Shown: positions 29,037-44,000 of the stretch, in pieces
Layout: each line of letters starts with the position of its first letter
Numbering within the stretch: position 1 is the first letter of the stretch
Source: Heliocidaris erythrogramma
Lineage: Eukaryota; Echinodermata; Echinoidea; Camarodonta; Echinometridae
DNA length: 64,000 nucleotides
NCBI GenBank assembly: GCA_025617745.1
Contig: CM046870.1
Coordinates: forward strand, 23,231,501-23,295,500
Reading direction: 5' to 3'
Translations under genes and position numbers: made by a program
The notes under the pieces: model-generated
The model's database searches: none
What the model was told of the DNA's origin: nothing
The model's input: only the letters and a program-made list of their open reading frames with translations

Positions 29037-32000
29037 TTAGTGTACTTTTCGGCGATGGTCATCGATATCCTTATTACTATTAAATACATACTTGCAGTCG
29101 GCTTTCTGACAGCGCCCAAAATTTTTCTCCTGGAACTTGGGCAGATGGTCACATGGGAGGGACGGTGAAGACAGGGCTTCAAGGAAGGTTTTGAAGTGCC
29201 AAGGGTGGGACAGGCTTGGCGTTGGTGATGGGAAGTGGCGGAGACATTGGAGAAGTTCCTGTGGGGCAGTAGGTGGATGACTAGTACAGTGGGTGCAAGT
29301 TGGATTGACATATTTGGAGAAAATGATTGTCCCGATCCTCCTGTCCATGTGCGCCATTACAAACCTGTACTCCGAGTACACCTCAGGACACTGTTTCAGC
29401 CGTTTAGCTGAACCAAAGATAGCTGATTTGATGGTCTCGTAGTCCTCCCCATAAGGAATGGGTAGTGCACCACTGTGCTCACATGTTGCTTGAATTTCAT
29501 GACCAGCAAATTTGATGTCACGCCAGTACCTATCACAGATAAGGGACATAGCATTGTCAAACACTGCATGCTCCTTCTCGAGCCGCTGCTCAGTGGTAAG
29601 GTTAGTCTGGTAATGTGGAGGTTTATCTTCTCCCTCAAGTGTGGATGGGAGGTACACTCCCACCAATGCCTTGGTGCAAGGGCCCCACAAATGCTCGACA
29701 GGGTTGAAAGCCGAATCGCCCGGACAATAGGATGTAACGAGCAAGCCATCAAGGTTCATGTCCCTGAACAGCCTGCCGTAGAAGAACTCATTAACATGAT
29801 GATTAACATTGAAATCTGGGCCTCCATCGACAATCAAGGTGAGAACTGACTTCCCTGCTTGATGCTGCAGAATCTTCGAAATGTCGTTCATATGACTTGC
29901 GATGTTATTAATTGAATGGGGGCTTCGGAGAATGATGAACGACCTTGAATTCCGAGGAAGCCTGCAGTAATAAGTGAAAATCGATGTATGAAATGGCAAT
30001 CAGTATTAAGTAAACATGAAACTGTATTGTGACAATTTTGTTCGTTTTTATTTATTATTATACAAATATGTAAGCATACATAAGTACAGTGAATAGGCCA
30101 TTATTGGGGAGATGAGACTGATAATTGGGACTGGGACTGATGGTACATCCATGGTATTGAAAACGAGTATGTTTTGTTTTGTACTGTAATATATTTTCCT
30201 GAATTTTTTTTTTAAATTTTACATACCGTAATTGAAAGTAGGTGAAGTTTACCTCAAGTTCAAAGGCCAATGGCAGTAGTTAATGACTGAAGACCAATGA
30301 TAATCTTTGAAAGCAAAATTTTATTATGGAACATATTAATTGTAAAAATTAACAAAGATAAAAATGATGATGATGATCAGGGGAAAAAATAATTTCATTT
30401 TCGGGGGCTACTTTTCCTGTTTCAGTGCTTGCCGGATACTTTTTTGTATTGACCTTAAATGGGTCAACAGTCTTTCAGAGCCTCCAAATTTAGCATGTTC
30501 TAGTAAAAATCGCACATGTATCCACTACAGATAAACATAGAACACATTTACTTACATGTGATGTTGTCTTCCCAGGAGATCTGTGGTACAGCCTGGGACA
30601 GGGTCCACTTCCAGGCACCCAGATGGCGTCAGAAGATAATGGGGTGTGGGGAAGTCATGGTCATAGTAATTGGGAGCATCATCGACTGGGAAATACCTAG
30701 AGTCGGAGGAAGGATAGAAAATTGCTAAGTACAATGAAGATAAAATTAGAAGTATTCTCTCTATCTTGGAAAAGGTGACGGAAATAACATTAAAGTTTAT
30801 TTTAATTGGGATTTGGGAAAATTAAAAATTAAGAATCAAACATTCTTTAACGGGGTAAATAATGGTATTTCTATAAGGATAGTCAGGCAAACATCCCATG
30901 GGCCCACCTTATTTGGGGGGAGTGGGGTTTCCGGTCATAATTTCAGGCAGCGACTAGGACCGTTCTCATAATTTTTCCAAGGGGTGGAGGGAGATGTCAT
31001 ATTTTTCGAAGAGACTAGAAAGCGAGGGAGCAAAGCCACCAAGCTTATATTAAATAGTGAAATTGACAGATTATGTGAACAATATCAGAAAAATAGTATA
31101 AGCTTCCATTTTTTTTGGGGGGACAACAGCCCCCTTCCCCTGCCAACACTACGTACATGTACGGCCATGGTGGTCACCCCACAATTGCAATAATTAATGT
31201 CTGATCACTCATGCATACCAACAGTATTGTACAATGATCCAGCTGCCCCCCCCCCCTCCCCCGCCACACACACACACCCACAAGTTAACGAATCAATAAC
31301 TTTGGGAGGGGGAGCAAAATCCAACCCCCCCCCCCCCACCCCCCTTTTCTTTCCACTTTCCACTTTTACCAACTCCTGAAAACTGGTAAATTTCTTTCCG
31401 CTTTGACCACAGCCTGAAAACCGGTAAATTTCTTTCCGCTTTGACCAGAGCCTAAAAACCGGTAAATTTCTTTCCGCTTTGACCAAAGCCTGTGAACTGG
31501 TAAATTTCAGGCTGTGGTCAAAGCGGAAAGAAATTTACTGGTTTTCAGGCTTTGGTAAAAGCGGAAAGAAAGTAATCGGTTTTTAGGCTGTGGTCAAAGC
31601 AAAAAAATCAACGGTTTTCAGGAGTTGGAAAATAGTTTTTTGCAGCCATTATGTAAACTTCAAAATGGAGGACTAATAGGTGCCTGTACAAAGAGACACA
31701 TTGTTTATCTGATTACATATTCAATAACCTGCCTTAGCAACCTAATTAACGATAATGAGTTGATTTTCGGCAAAAAATATTGTCCAAAATCAGATTAGCA
31801 GCCATTTTGTAAATTCTACATTGCCGCCTCAGAGGTGTCTGTACAAACAGAAACGGGGATAACCGGATTCTCGATCAGCTATCTAAATCATGACCATGTG
31901 TTGGCTTGAAGCTGAAATATTGTGAAAAAGAAATGTTTTATCAGCAATTTTGTAAAATCGAAGATGGCGACCCTATAGGCGTCTGGACAAATGGAAACAT

Positions 32001-35000
32001 TTTTAATCTGATTCCACATGTAACAACATGCTTCAGCTATCCAAATTGTGGTAATATGTTTGGTTTAAAGCAGAATATTGTAGGTAGAAATTGAAACATT
32101 TGATATTCTGATTTCTAAAGCCAAGTAAAATTGATTCCCAGTTTCTTGTCCAGATATTTTTAAAATGAGGAGGAGGAGGTTCCATGTTATTTATATTCTT
32201 CTGATACACAAAAATGCTATTGGGTCAATTTCAACACATTCTTCAAAAATTTAATTTCACTTGTACATGCACTAAAGAGGCTCAAAACAAGGTGTAATTG
32301 CATCATATCAATGGTTTTTGGTGTCTCATTGTCTAGTTTTCTTCATGTTTTTATATATATCATTTCAGAACAAAAATATCAACTCACAAAAAAATTGAGG
32401 CGGCCCGATAAAAGGAAGGAGGAGGGGACAAGAAACTAGAAATTATTTTTATTTGGCCTAATATATATTAACCCAGTTTAGGTGCAAAATAAACATTATG
32501 TTAGGCTGTTTTTAGTTGCAATTATCTTGAACACCCCGTTTTGGATGGCCATTTTGTAAAATCCATGATTTTATTTCTAATTGTTCATGCCATAACCTTC
32601 CCAAAAATGTTTAGTGTTCGATTTCTCCCAAAACTTTCCACGAATGTAAAAATTGAACATAGTGTTCCTGACTATTTGACAGAAACCAAAATCTATGAGG
32701 CATCTTCCCTTTGGCACACTTCTAAAATATTGTAAAAACTTCATTCTGCTTTGACAAAGTACCAAAATTTACATTCACAGTGTCAAACAATATACAATGG
32801 ACTAGTGAGAACGGCAATACTTTGTCAATGACCTGATTATAGATGTCACATCTGTGCTCTATACATCATAAGCATACTTAAAAGTGCAATACAATCTTGA
32901 TTAAAGTAAACATGTTTACATGTCAGGAATTTGAATGTGCAAGATCAACTTTGATGCTCCCATATACCTCAGAAAGCCTTAGACCCAAGTTGGTATAAAC
33001 AATGCCCACGATCGCATTTGATTTGACTCGATTTACAGCACCAAAATATCATTATTCTCGAAGATTCTTTGATCTTTATACCTGTGGTGTCTGCTGCCAA
33101 AGGAGAAAACATGTTGAATAAAATTGTATTTTGACCTTGATTGCACATACACCTAAAAGAAACTGGTGAGACATTTCACTTGCTGTTTTCACTGTATTCA
33201 TATGGGTCATCATTGAAATACCACAAAAAAAATCTCCAATACACAAGACGAAGGCATGATGTAGAAATTAATTAATGCTTAAATCTCATGGGTGGTATTC
33301 TGAACCTGTTTTAACTAAGTTGTAACTTTGCTTTAACTAAACGGTATTCTAAAAACTATTTTACTTTTGTTATAACTATTGTTTTAATTCTGCAGTAATG
33401 TTTTGTTTTATCTAGCGCAATCTTTGTGCACCCGCGCTTGTCAAAGTTTGTGTGCAATTTATGCCTGTAAGTTAAAACAGGGTGGGAGGTGTTTTAACTT
33501 TGTTTGAATTTGGCCATGGCAGCAATCTTTATTGCTCAGCTTGCTTTTTGTCACAAAGAGAGGAGATACGGTGACATATTTAATCTTTCCGATGTTCCGG
33601 AAATAGTATTCCGTCTGAATTTTTGTCACGGGGTGGAGGAATTATGCAGCACATCATCAGCAAATCATTCTACTGGCAAGCAAAAATTTCAGGCAGACCT
33701 AAGGCTCCAAGCTGAATGTGTAGATCAATTTATAAGCGCAGAGTTTTATAGTGCATTAAACAAGCATGGGTGAGGCCAAGTTACAATTGCCATGCTTTTG
33801 GTCAAGGGAGCAATTTTATTGGTTGAGAATTCTTTGTTGTTCCTCTAACAGCAATTCTTATTGGATCTTACAACAACGTTAAAACAGTTTTCAGAATACT
33901 GTTTAACAACTGTTTTAGCGGTGTTGTAATTATGCTCCTTAAAATGAAAGTTACAGCAGAGCTAAAACCGTTTTCAGAATACCACCCATGGTCTGCAGAA
34001 ATACTGATTTTTAGACCAGCGAAATCTGGGAAATATATTTTACAAACACTCCTGTTCAATAAAATAGTATACTTAATGCAAGGAACTTTGTATGTAAAAA
34101 ATTAAAAAATCAACAAAATTTGAATGAGATGGATTCCAATAAATATATCAGAATTCATTTGTAACTTTTGGGTAGATTTTCTTGAGGACAGACAATCTTT
34201 GGTAAGATTAATCTCACACATTACCAAACTTGAGCAGATTAATTCATCTCTTTGCCCAGGAAAGAACAAAACAAAACTAAAAATGAAATGTAAGAAGGTC
34301 ACTGATTCCAACCCTCAAATCAACGCTTATCAAGGGGGGGGGGGGGGGGGGGGGGTGAATCTTCAATTGGGTGGTTGCAAATGTATGCCTCAGCCAGATT
34401 TGAAACAGTTTTGCAGTTATTGTGAAAATGCTCCAATTTTATGTGTTTTATGGAATTCTGTGACCTTGACCTTGACCTTTGACATGATTACCACAAAAAA
34501 CTATTTAGATCATCATTACCACTAATGCATACACGATCCAAGTTTTAAGTTGATCTGCAAAATGTTTTTTGTTTTAGATATGGCAAGAATGAAAACGGGA
34601 CAGACGGACGACCCGATAACGTAATGCTCCCCGCAACCACCTTTGGTGGCAGGAGGCATAAAAAATGTTACTGATTTGTTTGTTTTATTAGGTCATGTCA
34701 ACCCAACTTTCCTATAATAATCACCTTTTTAATTGTGGGCAGTAATGGAAAGCCAAGACAAGACAAATGGATTTATTCTATTGTTTGTATATGTTCTGGA
34801 TGTGTAGATTGTGATTATTTTGCCGAATGAAATAATAATAATAATAATAATAATAATTATTATTATTATAACAACAATAATAATAATGATAATAATAAAA
34901 ATAATTATTATTATTATAACAACAATAATAATAATAATAATATCTCCTATACCTTACAGGAGAGAAACACTAAATTAGTACAAATAAGGTCTTGTTTTGA

Positions 35001-38000
35001 TCATTGATTAAGCTGACTAAATGAATTCTCACCAGGAATCTGTCCCAATCATCACCAGTTCATCTTCTTTGGAGTACCTATCCAAGATTGTCATGAAGTA
35101 ATCTCCAGACAAAACAGTTTCCATCCTAGGCGGGCGCTCTTCTATTCCATCAGTTCTCCATGTTGTTAAGACAAAATGCTGTTCTTTGTCATCTAGGGAT
35201 ATACAAAATGTGAAATAATCGAAAAAAAACAATTATTGATAAAACTACCCACTAAACAGGCCTTTGGTTTATCATAAGAACAATTTTCATCCAAACAACC
35301 GAGTAGGATTCAATTACCATAATTGCCGCTCTCATGTGAATAGATCAATAATATATTAAATTGAACATTAAACGGTTCTCATTGATCATTAACATGAGCC
35401 ATTTCACCTACAGAACAAGTTCTGAGACCCTTTCTACTGTGACCTTAAGACCCTCAAATCATCTGCAAGTACATCAGCTCCATATTTTATATACATGCCA
35501 AGTTTGACCTTAAAGGAGAATTATCCCCAGGCTTTTAAATGTAAATAGGGTCATAGTGAATAAAATAACATTTAATTTGATATAAAAATCACCGTTTTAG
35601 ACCAACTGATGCCGTTGTAAGAGCAGAAAATAGAGACCACTTTTTACGATGTCTACTCCTACTGGCGGCGTCCATTTTCTCTAAATTTCCCATAAAACCT
35701 TGCGCGTGATGACGTAGGGGATGGAGAACTCACTAGCTAGTAGCTAGCTTGCATGAAGCGCGCGCTGCATATACACACGGTAAACATGGTGTATTGTCAA
35801 GCGTTCGGCTGTTGTAACTGTTCCAAGAAAACGATAGGGAAATCATTCCATCGGTTCCCAGACCCGCAGAAATGTCAGCAATTGTTCAAGCATTGGGTGA
35901 CCATATTGAACGTGGAAAAATTCCAAGGAAAAGACTTCAAACTTGATCGGAAAAATGATGTGATCTGCAGTGATCATTTCACGGAGGCCGATTATCACGT
36001 AGATCTGCGGGCTAAGCTTATGCCCGGGCGAATCGTATAATCAAGCTAGTGTGTCCTGGAACACGTTTTACTTACGATGATTATTTTACTCTAATAAATG
36101 TTTTTCAAATGTGATAGTTACGTAGATAATATAAATTGATTTATTTAATTTAATTATGAAACTCTTGCGTAATTTATGTTATTATTAATAATAATAAACT
36201 CTTTTTAAAATAATGTTGGTGAACTATTGCGAGCCAATTACAATGCGCTACGGCCAACTCCATGCCCTACGTCACACAGCCCGATCGCACCGGGAACATG
36301 GCGACGCTGCTTTACTCTTGAGAACAATAAAAATCGGAGGATTCAATCGACAATTCCCATCCTCTCGATTCTCGAATATACGATGTTTTTACTTTATCAG
36401 AAACTGTTTAGAATTCTGTTTTAGGTCAATGATAAAAGTCTCGTGGGGATAATTCTCCTTTAAGTCCTTCAGCTCTTTATTTATCACAAGAACTAGCCCT
36501 TTTCTTTCAGAATTTGTTCCAACATTTTTTCATGACAAATTTGGTTGCATGTGTGTGACACTCTTTTTATTTTTAACTATTGTACATCATGAATTTTTGC
36601 TGGTGCAGAATTTACATTATTTTTTAGTTCATGAAATTATATTTCTTTAAAGGGAAGTTGTAGTGTGACATGCCCTTTAATTGGGTGACATCAGAACCAC
36701 ACCCATGGCTTAAATCAATGCAAGGTTATCCAAGGTTGTGAATGTCCCTTTCATTGGACTGGAAAAATAGTTGTCCTCCTTTTTTTTTTACAATCTTTGT
36801 TTTTTGTATTGCTTGCTGCAGGATTAAATTGAAATACAAATAATTTGCCTTGCCTTAAAACTGTCAAAATGTAAGATTTGGTGTACCTCCAGTTGTCACT
36901 ACTATATGATCATATCCAGATCATCAGTAGTTGTATTAATACTGAGACAAAGTGCAAAGTTGATCCATCAAACAGCTCTTTAATTATTGTGGCAATATTG
37001 CATCATCCCTTCTCCCAGTACATGAAAATCCAACCTTACAAAAGCAGGTAATCTTTTTTATTCAATAAACTGAAAAAGTATGTTCCTTTCCATTTAGCTT
37101 CTCCACTGTATGACCTGCTGCAACTACATCCTCACAAACATAGCCAATTGTAGTCCTTGTCTGCAAGGCCTCCTCAATAGCATTGAGATCTGAATCCTAA
37201 TGGGAAAAGAAAAGAAAGATAAATTATCACACATACCATTTTATAAAAACACACATTCTATGGGAAAAAATGCATGAAAGAAACAAAATTGTTGTACAGT
37301 ATGATAATTAAGGCCATGTGTCTTGAACTCGCCATCCATAGCGTTACATTGTGTGATTCTAAGAAAATTGCATCTATCACGCTTCAAGTTAGCATAACAT
37401 TAGAAGTATTCACCCTACCTATAAAGGAAATTTCATGAGGATTTGAAATATGCCACAAAAAATTGGGTAGGGTGAAGTAGAAGCACTTTATGGGTGAAAA
37501 AAATTTATTTTCAAGGAACAAAAAATGTGTTTCTTGAAAGCATTATATTTCACTACCCATTGCCCCTACATTTATTTTCTCTTCATATTTGAATCCCTCA
37601 TCAAATTTCCTTCAAGAAAATGTATAATTGCGTGGGGTTATGCCTTTTCATAAATAAGATGAAATTTGCATGCACCCATATACACGTATACCTACTTCCA
37701 TAGAGTTTGTGTGTACCGCTTCCCCCGCCTCCACCACCCTGCCTATTATGAATTCTCTTAGTCACAGTGTCATCATTAAAAATGCTAGAGTATTTCCCAT
37801 TACAGGGCTGAGAGTGCATTTATTTAGCTTTAAAATGAGACCAAAAGAATAGTAATACGTTCAGGTTTGGCAGAGATATCAGCAATTCATTCAAGTCAAA
37901 TTTGGAAAAACGTAACATCGCCACCTTTTTTGGATGGCGAGTTCAAGACACATGGCCTTAATATTTGCAGGTTAAAACATCTTTTCTTACGAAAAATTAA

Positions 38001-41000
38001 TCTGTTTCAAAATCATTAACCATTAACCATTAACCATTAATTAATATTTCTATTAATTTCATAAACATTTACAAGTATTTCATGAAAATATAAGAATAAA
38101 TCATCACACTCCCAAGTCCCAAGGGCCATCTGGTCTAGGCAACAAATCAGATGTTCACACTTGAAATAGGCACTGAAGTCACATTGTACAGTCTTAATCA
38201 CCCCTTGAAAAGCATCTTAAATGAGGATTGGAGTATGGAGCTATTTAACCCTATACAGAATAGCATACTCCCTATTTCATATTTCAGGAGGATTCAAGGA
38301 TTTTTTTTTTCTTGAACTTCATATACTACTGCCATTCATTTTCTCACCACCCAACCCACCCTTTATAACTCAGCATAGATTCACACCCCTAGGGTGGGTA
38401 CTGGATGCGCTAAGATGTGGCAAATTGTATTTGGGAGAGTTGCCAGCACTGTGCACTGATGCGTCAAGACCTCATCAGTCCTTCTTGTCCAAAAGTAATC
38501 GCTAGGTTTAATCAAGTTTCTGACCCTTTTCGCAGATCTTATTATTCTTGACAAGCCTTGTTCTCAATTCCTAAACCCTTTTTACATATCTATCTACAAA
38601 ATTTTAAATAACATCACTGTCACAGAATTTGATACCTTTGTTCTCAATAATAATTAATGACAATACCTGTTACATATACAGTGCACATATCCACCTTGCT
38701 AGGTGCTCAGGGCGCTTATGGGCGTTTTAGATATCTGGTGACGGATGCACCTTTCACATGTTTTTATACACACGGAAGATGTACAGTTGTTTATGAAAGC
38801 AAATTTTTGACTGATTAAAAGTTACACACACCACTAACACAACGTTGTGTAAATGTTTAGCTACATAATGCAAGATTTCTGTGAAAAGCAGTAAAGTAAT
38901 GCTGAAAAACTGGCGGTAGTAGGGGTTAAATCTGTAATAATGAAGAAAAAACACAAACAACAAAAACAATATTTCATATATCGAATTAAAAGGGCTCATA
39001 TATATATATGTCTTCATCAACCATATGTTTATTAGTGCTAGGCATATAAGGTCAGAGGCATACCTGTTTGACATTAACAAATGCTAGTCCTATTCTGCGA
39101 TTATGTTCAACATCCTTCGGCGTTCTAACAAACTGCAGATTCGGACAAGTACTCTCTTCACACCCATTTGTTTTCCAAGTCTTTGCAGCCTGCACCAACT
39201 GTAAAAATGATCGCGGAATTGATTTCTTGAAGTCCATCCCTGCAATGACAAAAAGAGTATTTGAAAAATGTATTACTTATAATTCCTTAAAATTTGCATG
39301 TTAATATAAAAAATAAAAAATATACACAAAATCATTAGCAATTTCAGGTCCGACATGCACTTACATAATGGTGCATAACTTCAGAACTAGTACCCGGGCA
39401 TGAGGAATTTGGTCTCGTGTGTTACACAAGTAAAAAGGCATTAAGTGGCAACGTTAAAAATATTTCACAAAGCAGAACGGTAGCGCAAAATGTTGAGCCC
39501 CCTTCCCAACCATTAGCTTGTTTTCACGGTCAATGATTATGCAACACCACACATTGTTTAAGGGACTGCATGGGAGGCATTTTTAACATTATGGCAATCA
39601 AGATTTGTCAAAATAAATTCACTTTTAATTTTTGGGGACAGCATTAATGAATCTGATTATATAAGAAATGCCAAAATAAAGGGTCAAATTATTACCATTG
39701 TATGGTTTGAGGAAATCATCAGACGTGTGAAGAGGGTAGGCATCCACTGTTTCCTCCCACGTTTTGAATCCAAGCTGAATCATTAACTCTGCCTTTACCC
39801 CTTGGAGCATCTTACTCTTTTCTGCACGAGCCTTCAATTCTTTGAGCGCGAGTTCCCCAGATACTACTTGGGAAAGAAGGTTGTATCTCTCTCCTTCTCC
39901 AAGACCTTGCAGAGGTAGAAACAACTGTGAAAATGAAATCAGAAATAAAAAGAACATAGTTTCAAGTTCAATAATTATTTCATGAGTGATTTGAGAGAGA
40001 AATTGGGAGCCCATGACCACCTGTGTGCAGTCAAAACTAACTAAATGAATCTTCGACCAGGCGGTCGAAAATTATGCCTCCACCACTGCCAGACTCAAAA
40101 TGTTGTTGATTATTGGGTGCCTTGATAGTCTGTTTAAATTTACAGATTACCTTTTGTATTTGAAAAAAATTGAATTATTTATCAAAACCTGAAAATCCTC
40201 TTAGTTTATTGTTTTATGTATTTTATTGAATCCCTCGATCTTGACCTTTGACTTCACTATCCCCCAAAAATAATCAGCTCATCGTCACCCCCGATTCATC
40301 GATGACCCAAGTTTCAAGTTGATCTGTGAAACCGTTAACGAATTATACAGTCCATTATTTTATGTATTTTATGGTATTCTGTGACCTTGACCTTTGACCT
40401 CAATATACCCAAAACTAATTAGATCATTGTTACTCCCCAATGCATACATGATCCAACTTTCAAGTTGATCCGTGAAACAGTATAATCAGTTTCAAGTCAA
40501 TCCATATTTTTTTTTGTTATAGAGAGATTGGTCAATTCTTTGTATTTTATTGAAGTTCGTGACCTTGACCTTTGACCTCATGACCCACAAAACTTATCAG
40601 ATCATATTCATCCCTTTTTTACCTTTGGTAGGCAGAGGCCTAAAAAATTAATTTAGATACTTCATAAGGACTATGTCATCAAGGAAACTATCAGTAAAGG
40701 GACTTATAGGAGAGAGAGAAAGACCTGTAATCCCTCCTTCCAAATAACTCATAAATTTAAAAATTCAAACTCAAGGTGAGAGATCCACTCATAAATTACC
40801 CTCCTGGAATAAGAAAGGGTGACACAGTGCAATAATTAATGCACCTTAATTAATAAAACTTTTCACAAAATTCTTTGAAATTTCATTTTTTTTCTTAAAC
40901 AGTTCAAATCTCCTTATAATACCAATCTACCATTTGCCACTGTTAGGAATAGCAGTACCTAGGATCTTTTGTGACAGGTATAATAAATGTGCCCGCTTCA

Positions 41001-44000
41001 TTAATGGAGTGCATACAGCCACCACTAGGTCCTTCCCAACTGTTGTTACACGTGCATAATCTTCCCCTTTCTCCAGGTTGAACTCGTTGATGTGATGTTT
41101 AAGGTCCTTCACCATTTGTTCACCGCTTGGAGCACCATATGACTTGGAAAATATCTTGTAGTATAGCCTGAAAATGATTAAGAATAATTTTAAATGTCAG
41201 TTCATCAACATATTTAACAGCAGCAAGACAATGCATTATCAACTGTCATAAGCTAAAATTATATTTTTTTACTTTTTACATAAATCATACTTTTAAACAA
41301 GGCGATAGCCATAATGTGTCTTGCCCATGGTTGCGAAGTTACTATGGATGAACCATAGGCCTAATGAAAATTCTCAGGTGAAATTGAACATAGTTCTCCA
41401 AAAGTTTGTTCACCACTGTTGGTGACCTTTGACCTTGAGATGACATTCACCGCCCTGTGGGACATCTACCATCCAAGAAAGACCACTACCCGATGTTTTT
41501 CTACCGAGGAAAATTTGAGGTGTTCCTTGCATGCATTACTATTCATTTTCATTGCTAAAAAAACAAACCAAACAAAAACAAAAGACATGTACGTTCATCT
41601 TGATCACTTAGTCTTCCTCCACCTCTTAGGGCTTGACGAAAACAAAGGTATTCAAATGAGAGCTGAGCATCAGATAGCATTATGTGACTTTAGGTCTCAT
41701 GACAACATTGGACACAGTGATGCAGAGTCAATAGGCCTACCCAGTTTGAAGCATGTCTGACTCAATAGGGCAGGAGTCAAATAAAGCAGCAAAACTGAAT
41801 CTATCAATTACAAGTCCCAGGGGAAAGGGGGGGGGGGGGGTCTACCATTCAAAATTCAAATTCATATTTATTTCATTTCCAACAGAAAAAAAAGACAATG
41901 GCATTACAGATATTGTTACAGAAAATATGAAAAATATATGTACAAATTCAATTTACCTTCATTGATAAGTGTAGAAGTACAAATGTACACTGTACATATA
42001 TAAATACATTATAATGAATTATTAAAATTCTTAATTTCTGAGGAAATGTGGGGGACCCACTAAAAAGCAGTGCTTGTAATTTGTGGATCCCCCAGGGAAA
42101 ATAACATCGTTTTAAATTGTGCCTACGAAGACTTGGAAAACACAAAACCATTGAACCCTGTACAGAATCCTCGCGGATAACCCTTTGAAAAGCACCCTAA
42201 AAGGGGATAAAGATTATCTGATTTTGATACCCTAAACAGGGAGAACATTTGAGATTTTGTTTTTATACCCTAAAAAGGGTGGAAGATGTTACAATGCTTT
42301 TTGATACCGTATAAATGGAGAATATTTCAACTATTTTTGGACTATCCTTAACAGGAAAAAATAATGCTGTACACGTTTCAATGGAACTTAATGTGCATTA
42401 CCTGAAACAATATCCGGTATCAGGACAAGTTGCCCTATCAGCAGCAGCAAAGGCATAGTTGCTGCCTTCAGAGATTTGCATGTCTGTCTTGATTGATTCT
42501 AGAGCTGATGCTGGTGAATGGCCTTTTTCGAAGAGTTCTGGCAATTTCATCTTTGTTTCCTCTGACACATCATGTTCCCGCAAAGAGTCTGCAGTATGGA
42601 TGAGGTGGTTATGGTTGTTGTTGATTTCAATCTGACATGGGTATTCAGGAAGGTATGGATCAGGAACAGTAGCACTGCCAGAAAAAAAAAAGTATGCAAG
42701 ATTATCACACTGAAGCAATGTTGTATGCTGTATTGCAATAAATGACTCCATATCAAGACAACTACCCCGCGGATGATTCCCACCTGAAAACTTTGCAGAG
42801 GACAATTCCTCCCCCCCCCCCCAAGGACACGGTTCCCAGGAGGTCAACCTCCCCCCCCCCCCCCCCCAAAAAAAAAAAGATGAAAGTGCTTTTTAAAGTA
42901 TGTCGACAGGCTAACTAGATAAAAGTTAAAAATCATAAATATAAAAAGCAAACAGGTCTACCAAGTTCAGATTTTTTGCAAAATGTTGCCATGAAAAAGA
43001 AAAGAGAAAATACTTCTGTGTGTGTGTGATTCCGCAATGCACATTTGCATATGCAAATATACTGGATTTCAGGTATCATCTTCAGTCAAAATGGAAAATA
43101 TCCCTGAAATAAGAAATAATTTGTTAAAATGACTGAAATGTCAGAAATCTAGATGCCAGAGAAATTTGAATTTAAAAATGACAGTGCACAAATGTCATTC
43201 TGCAATGCCAAGAATTGTCCATATCAAAAACAGACTTGGATGGGGGGGGGGGGGGGGGGGGGGGTTGTCATTCTTTGAAAATACAAATATCTTCAACAGT
43301 ATTGGAAAAGTGAGTTCTTCATTATTAGTGTTGTGTCTGTCTGTTGTGCATACATTGAAGTTTAAACATACCGTGACTTCTTCTTGAACTGTGTCCTCTT
43401 TACCGTGATGATCATTGTAGCTGGGCAGTTTGTGTTTTTGGAGGTCATCCTCTTATCAGCACTCACAGAACGAGGAATGGTATTGTGATGACATTGAAAG
43501 TACCGTTTGTACACATTCACCTTTCCTTTAGCAACCTTTCCTGATTGCAATCTCCATGTCATTTTACAATTTTCCTGAAAATCTTTTCGCCATTGTTCAG
43601 CTTTGTCTTCATTTTCAATGGTTGTCCGTATCACAGCTTTGAAGTCTGACACACTGGAAACTTGTATTTATATCCTTTTGGAAGAGGTTCCTGCAAAAGA
43701 GACAAACATGTGCAATAAATACTGATAGCATGATGGTAGACTAACCCTTACCCTATGGCAGACTACATATGGTCGGGGGTCCTAAAGCTACTCGGGTCCT
43801 ATAGCTATGTACCATAAAAATCACATACACGTGCAATGCAACACGTTCAAATCAGAGTAAAAGACACACCGATACATTCAGCCACTTTCAATATCAAGAT
43901 TTGCATTCATTTATTGCATGTGCGTAGCTTTAGGACCCCTTCATTTTTCCGAACAAAATTTGACATAGGCATTGATATCGACCTGAAAATGTGCATAACT

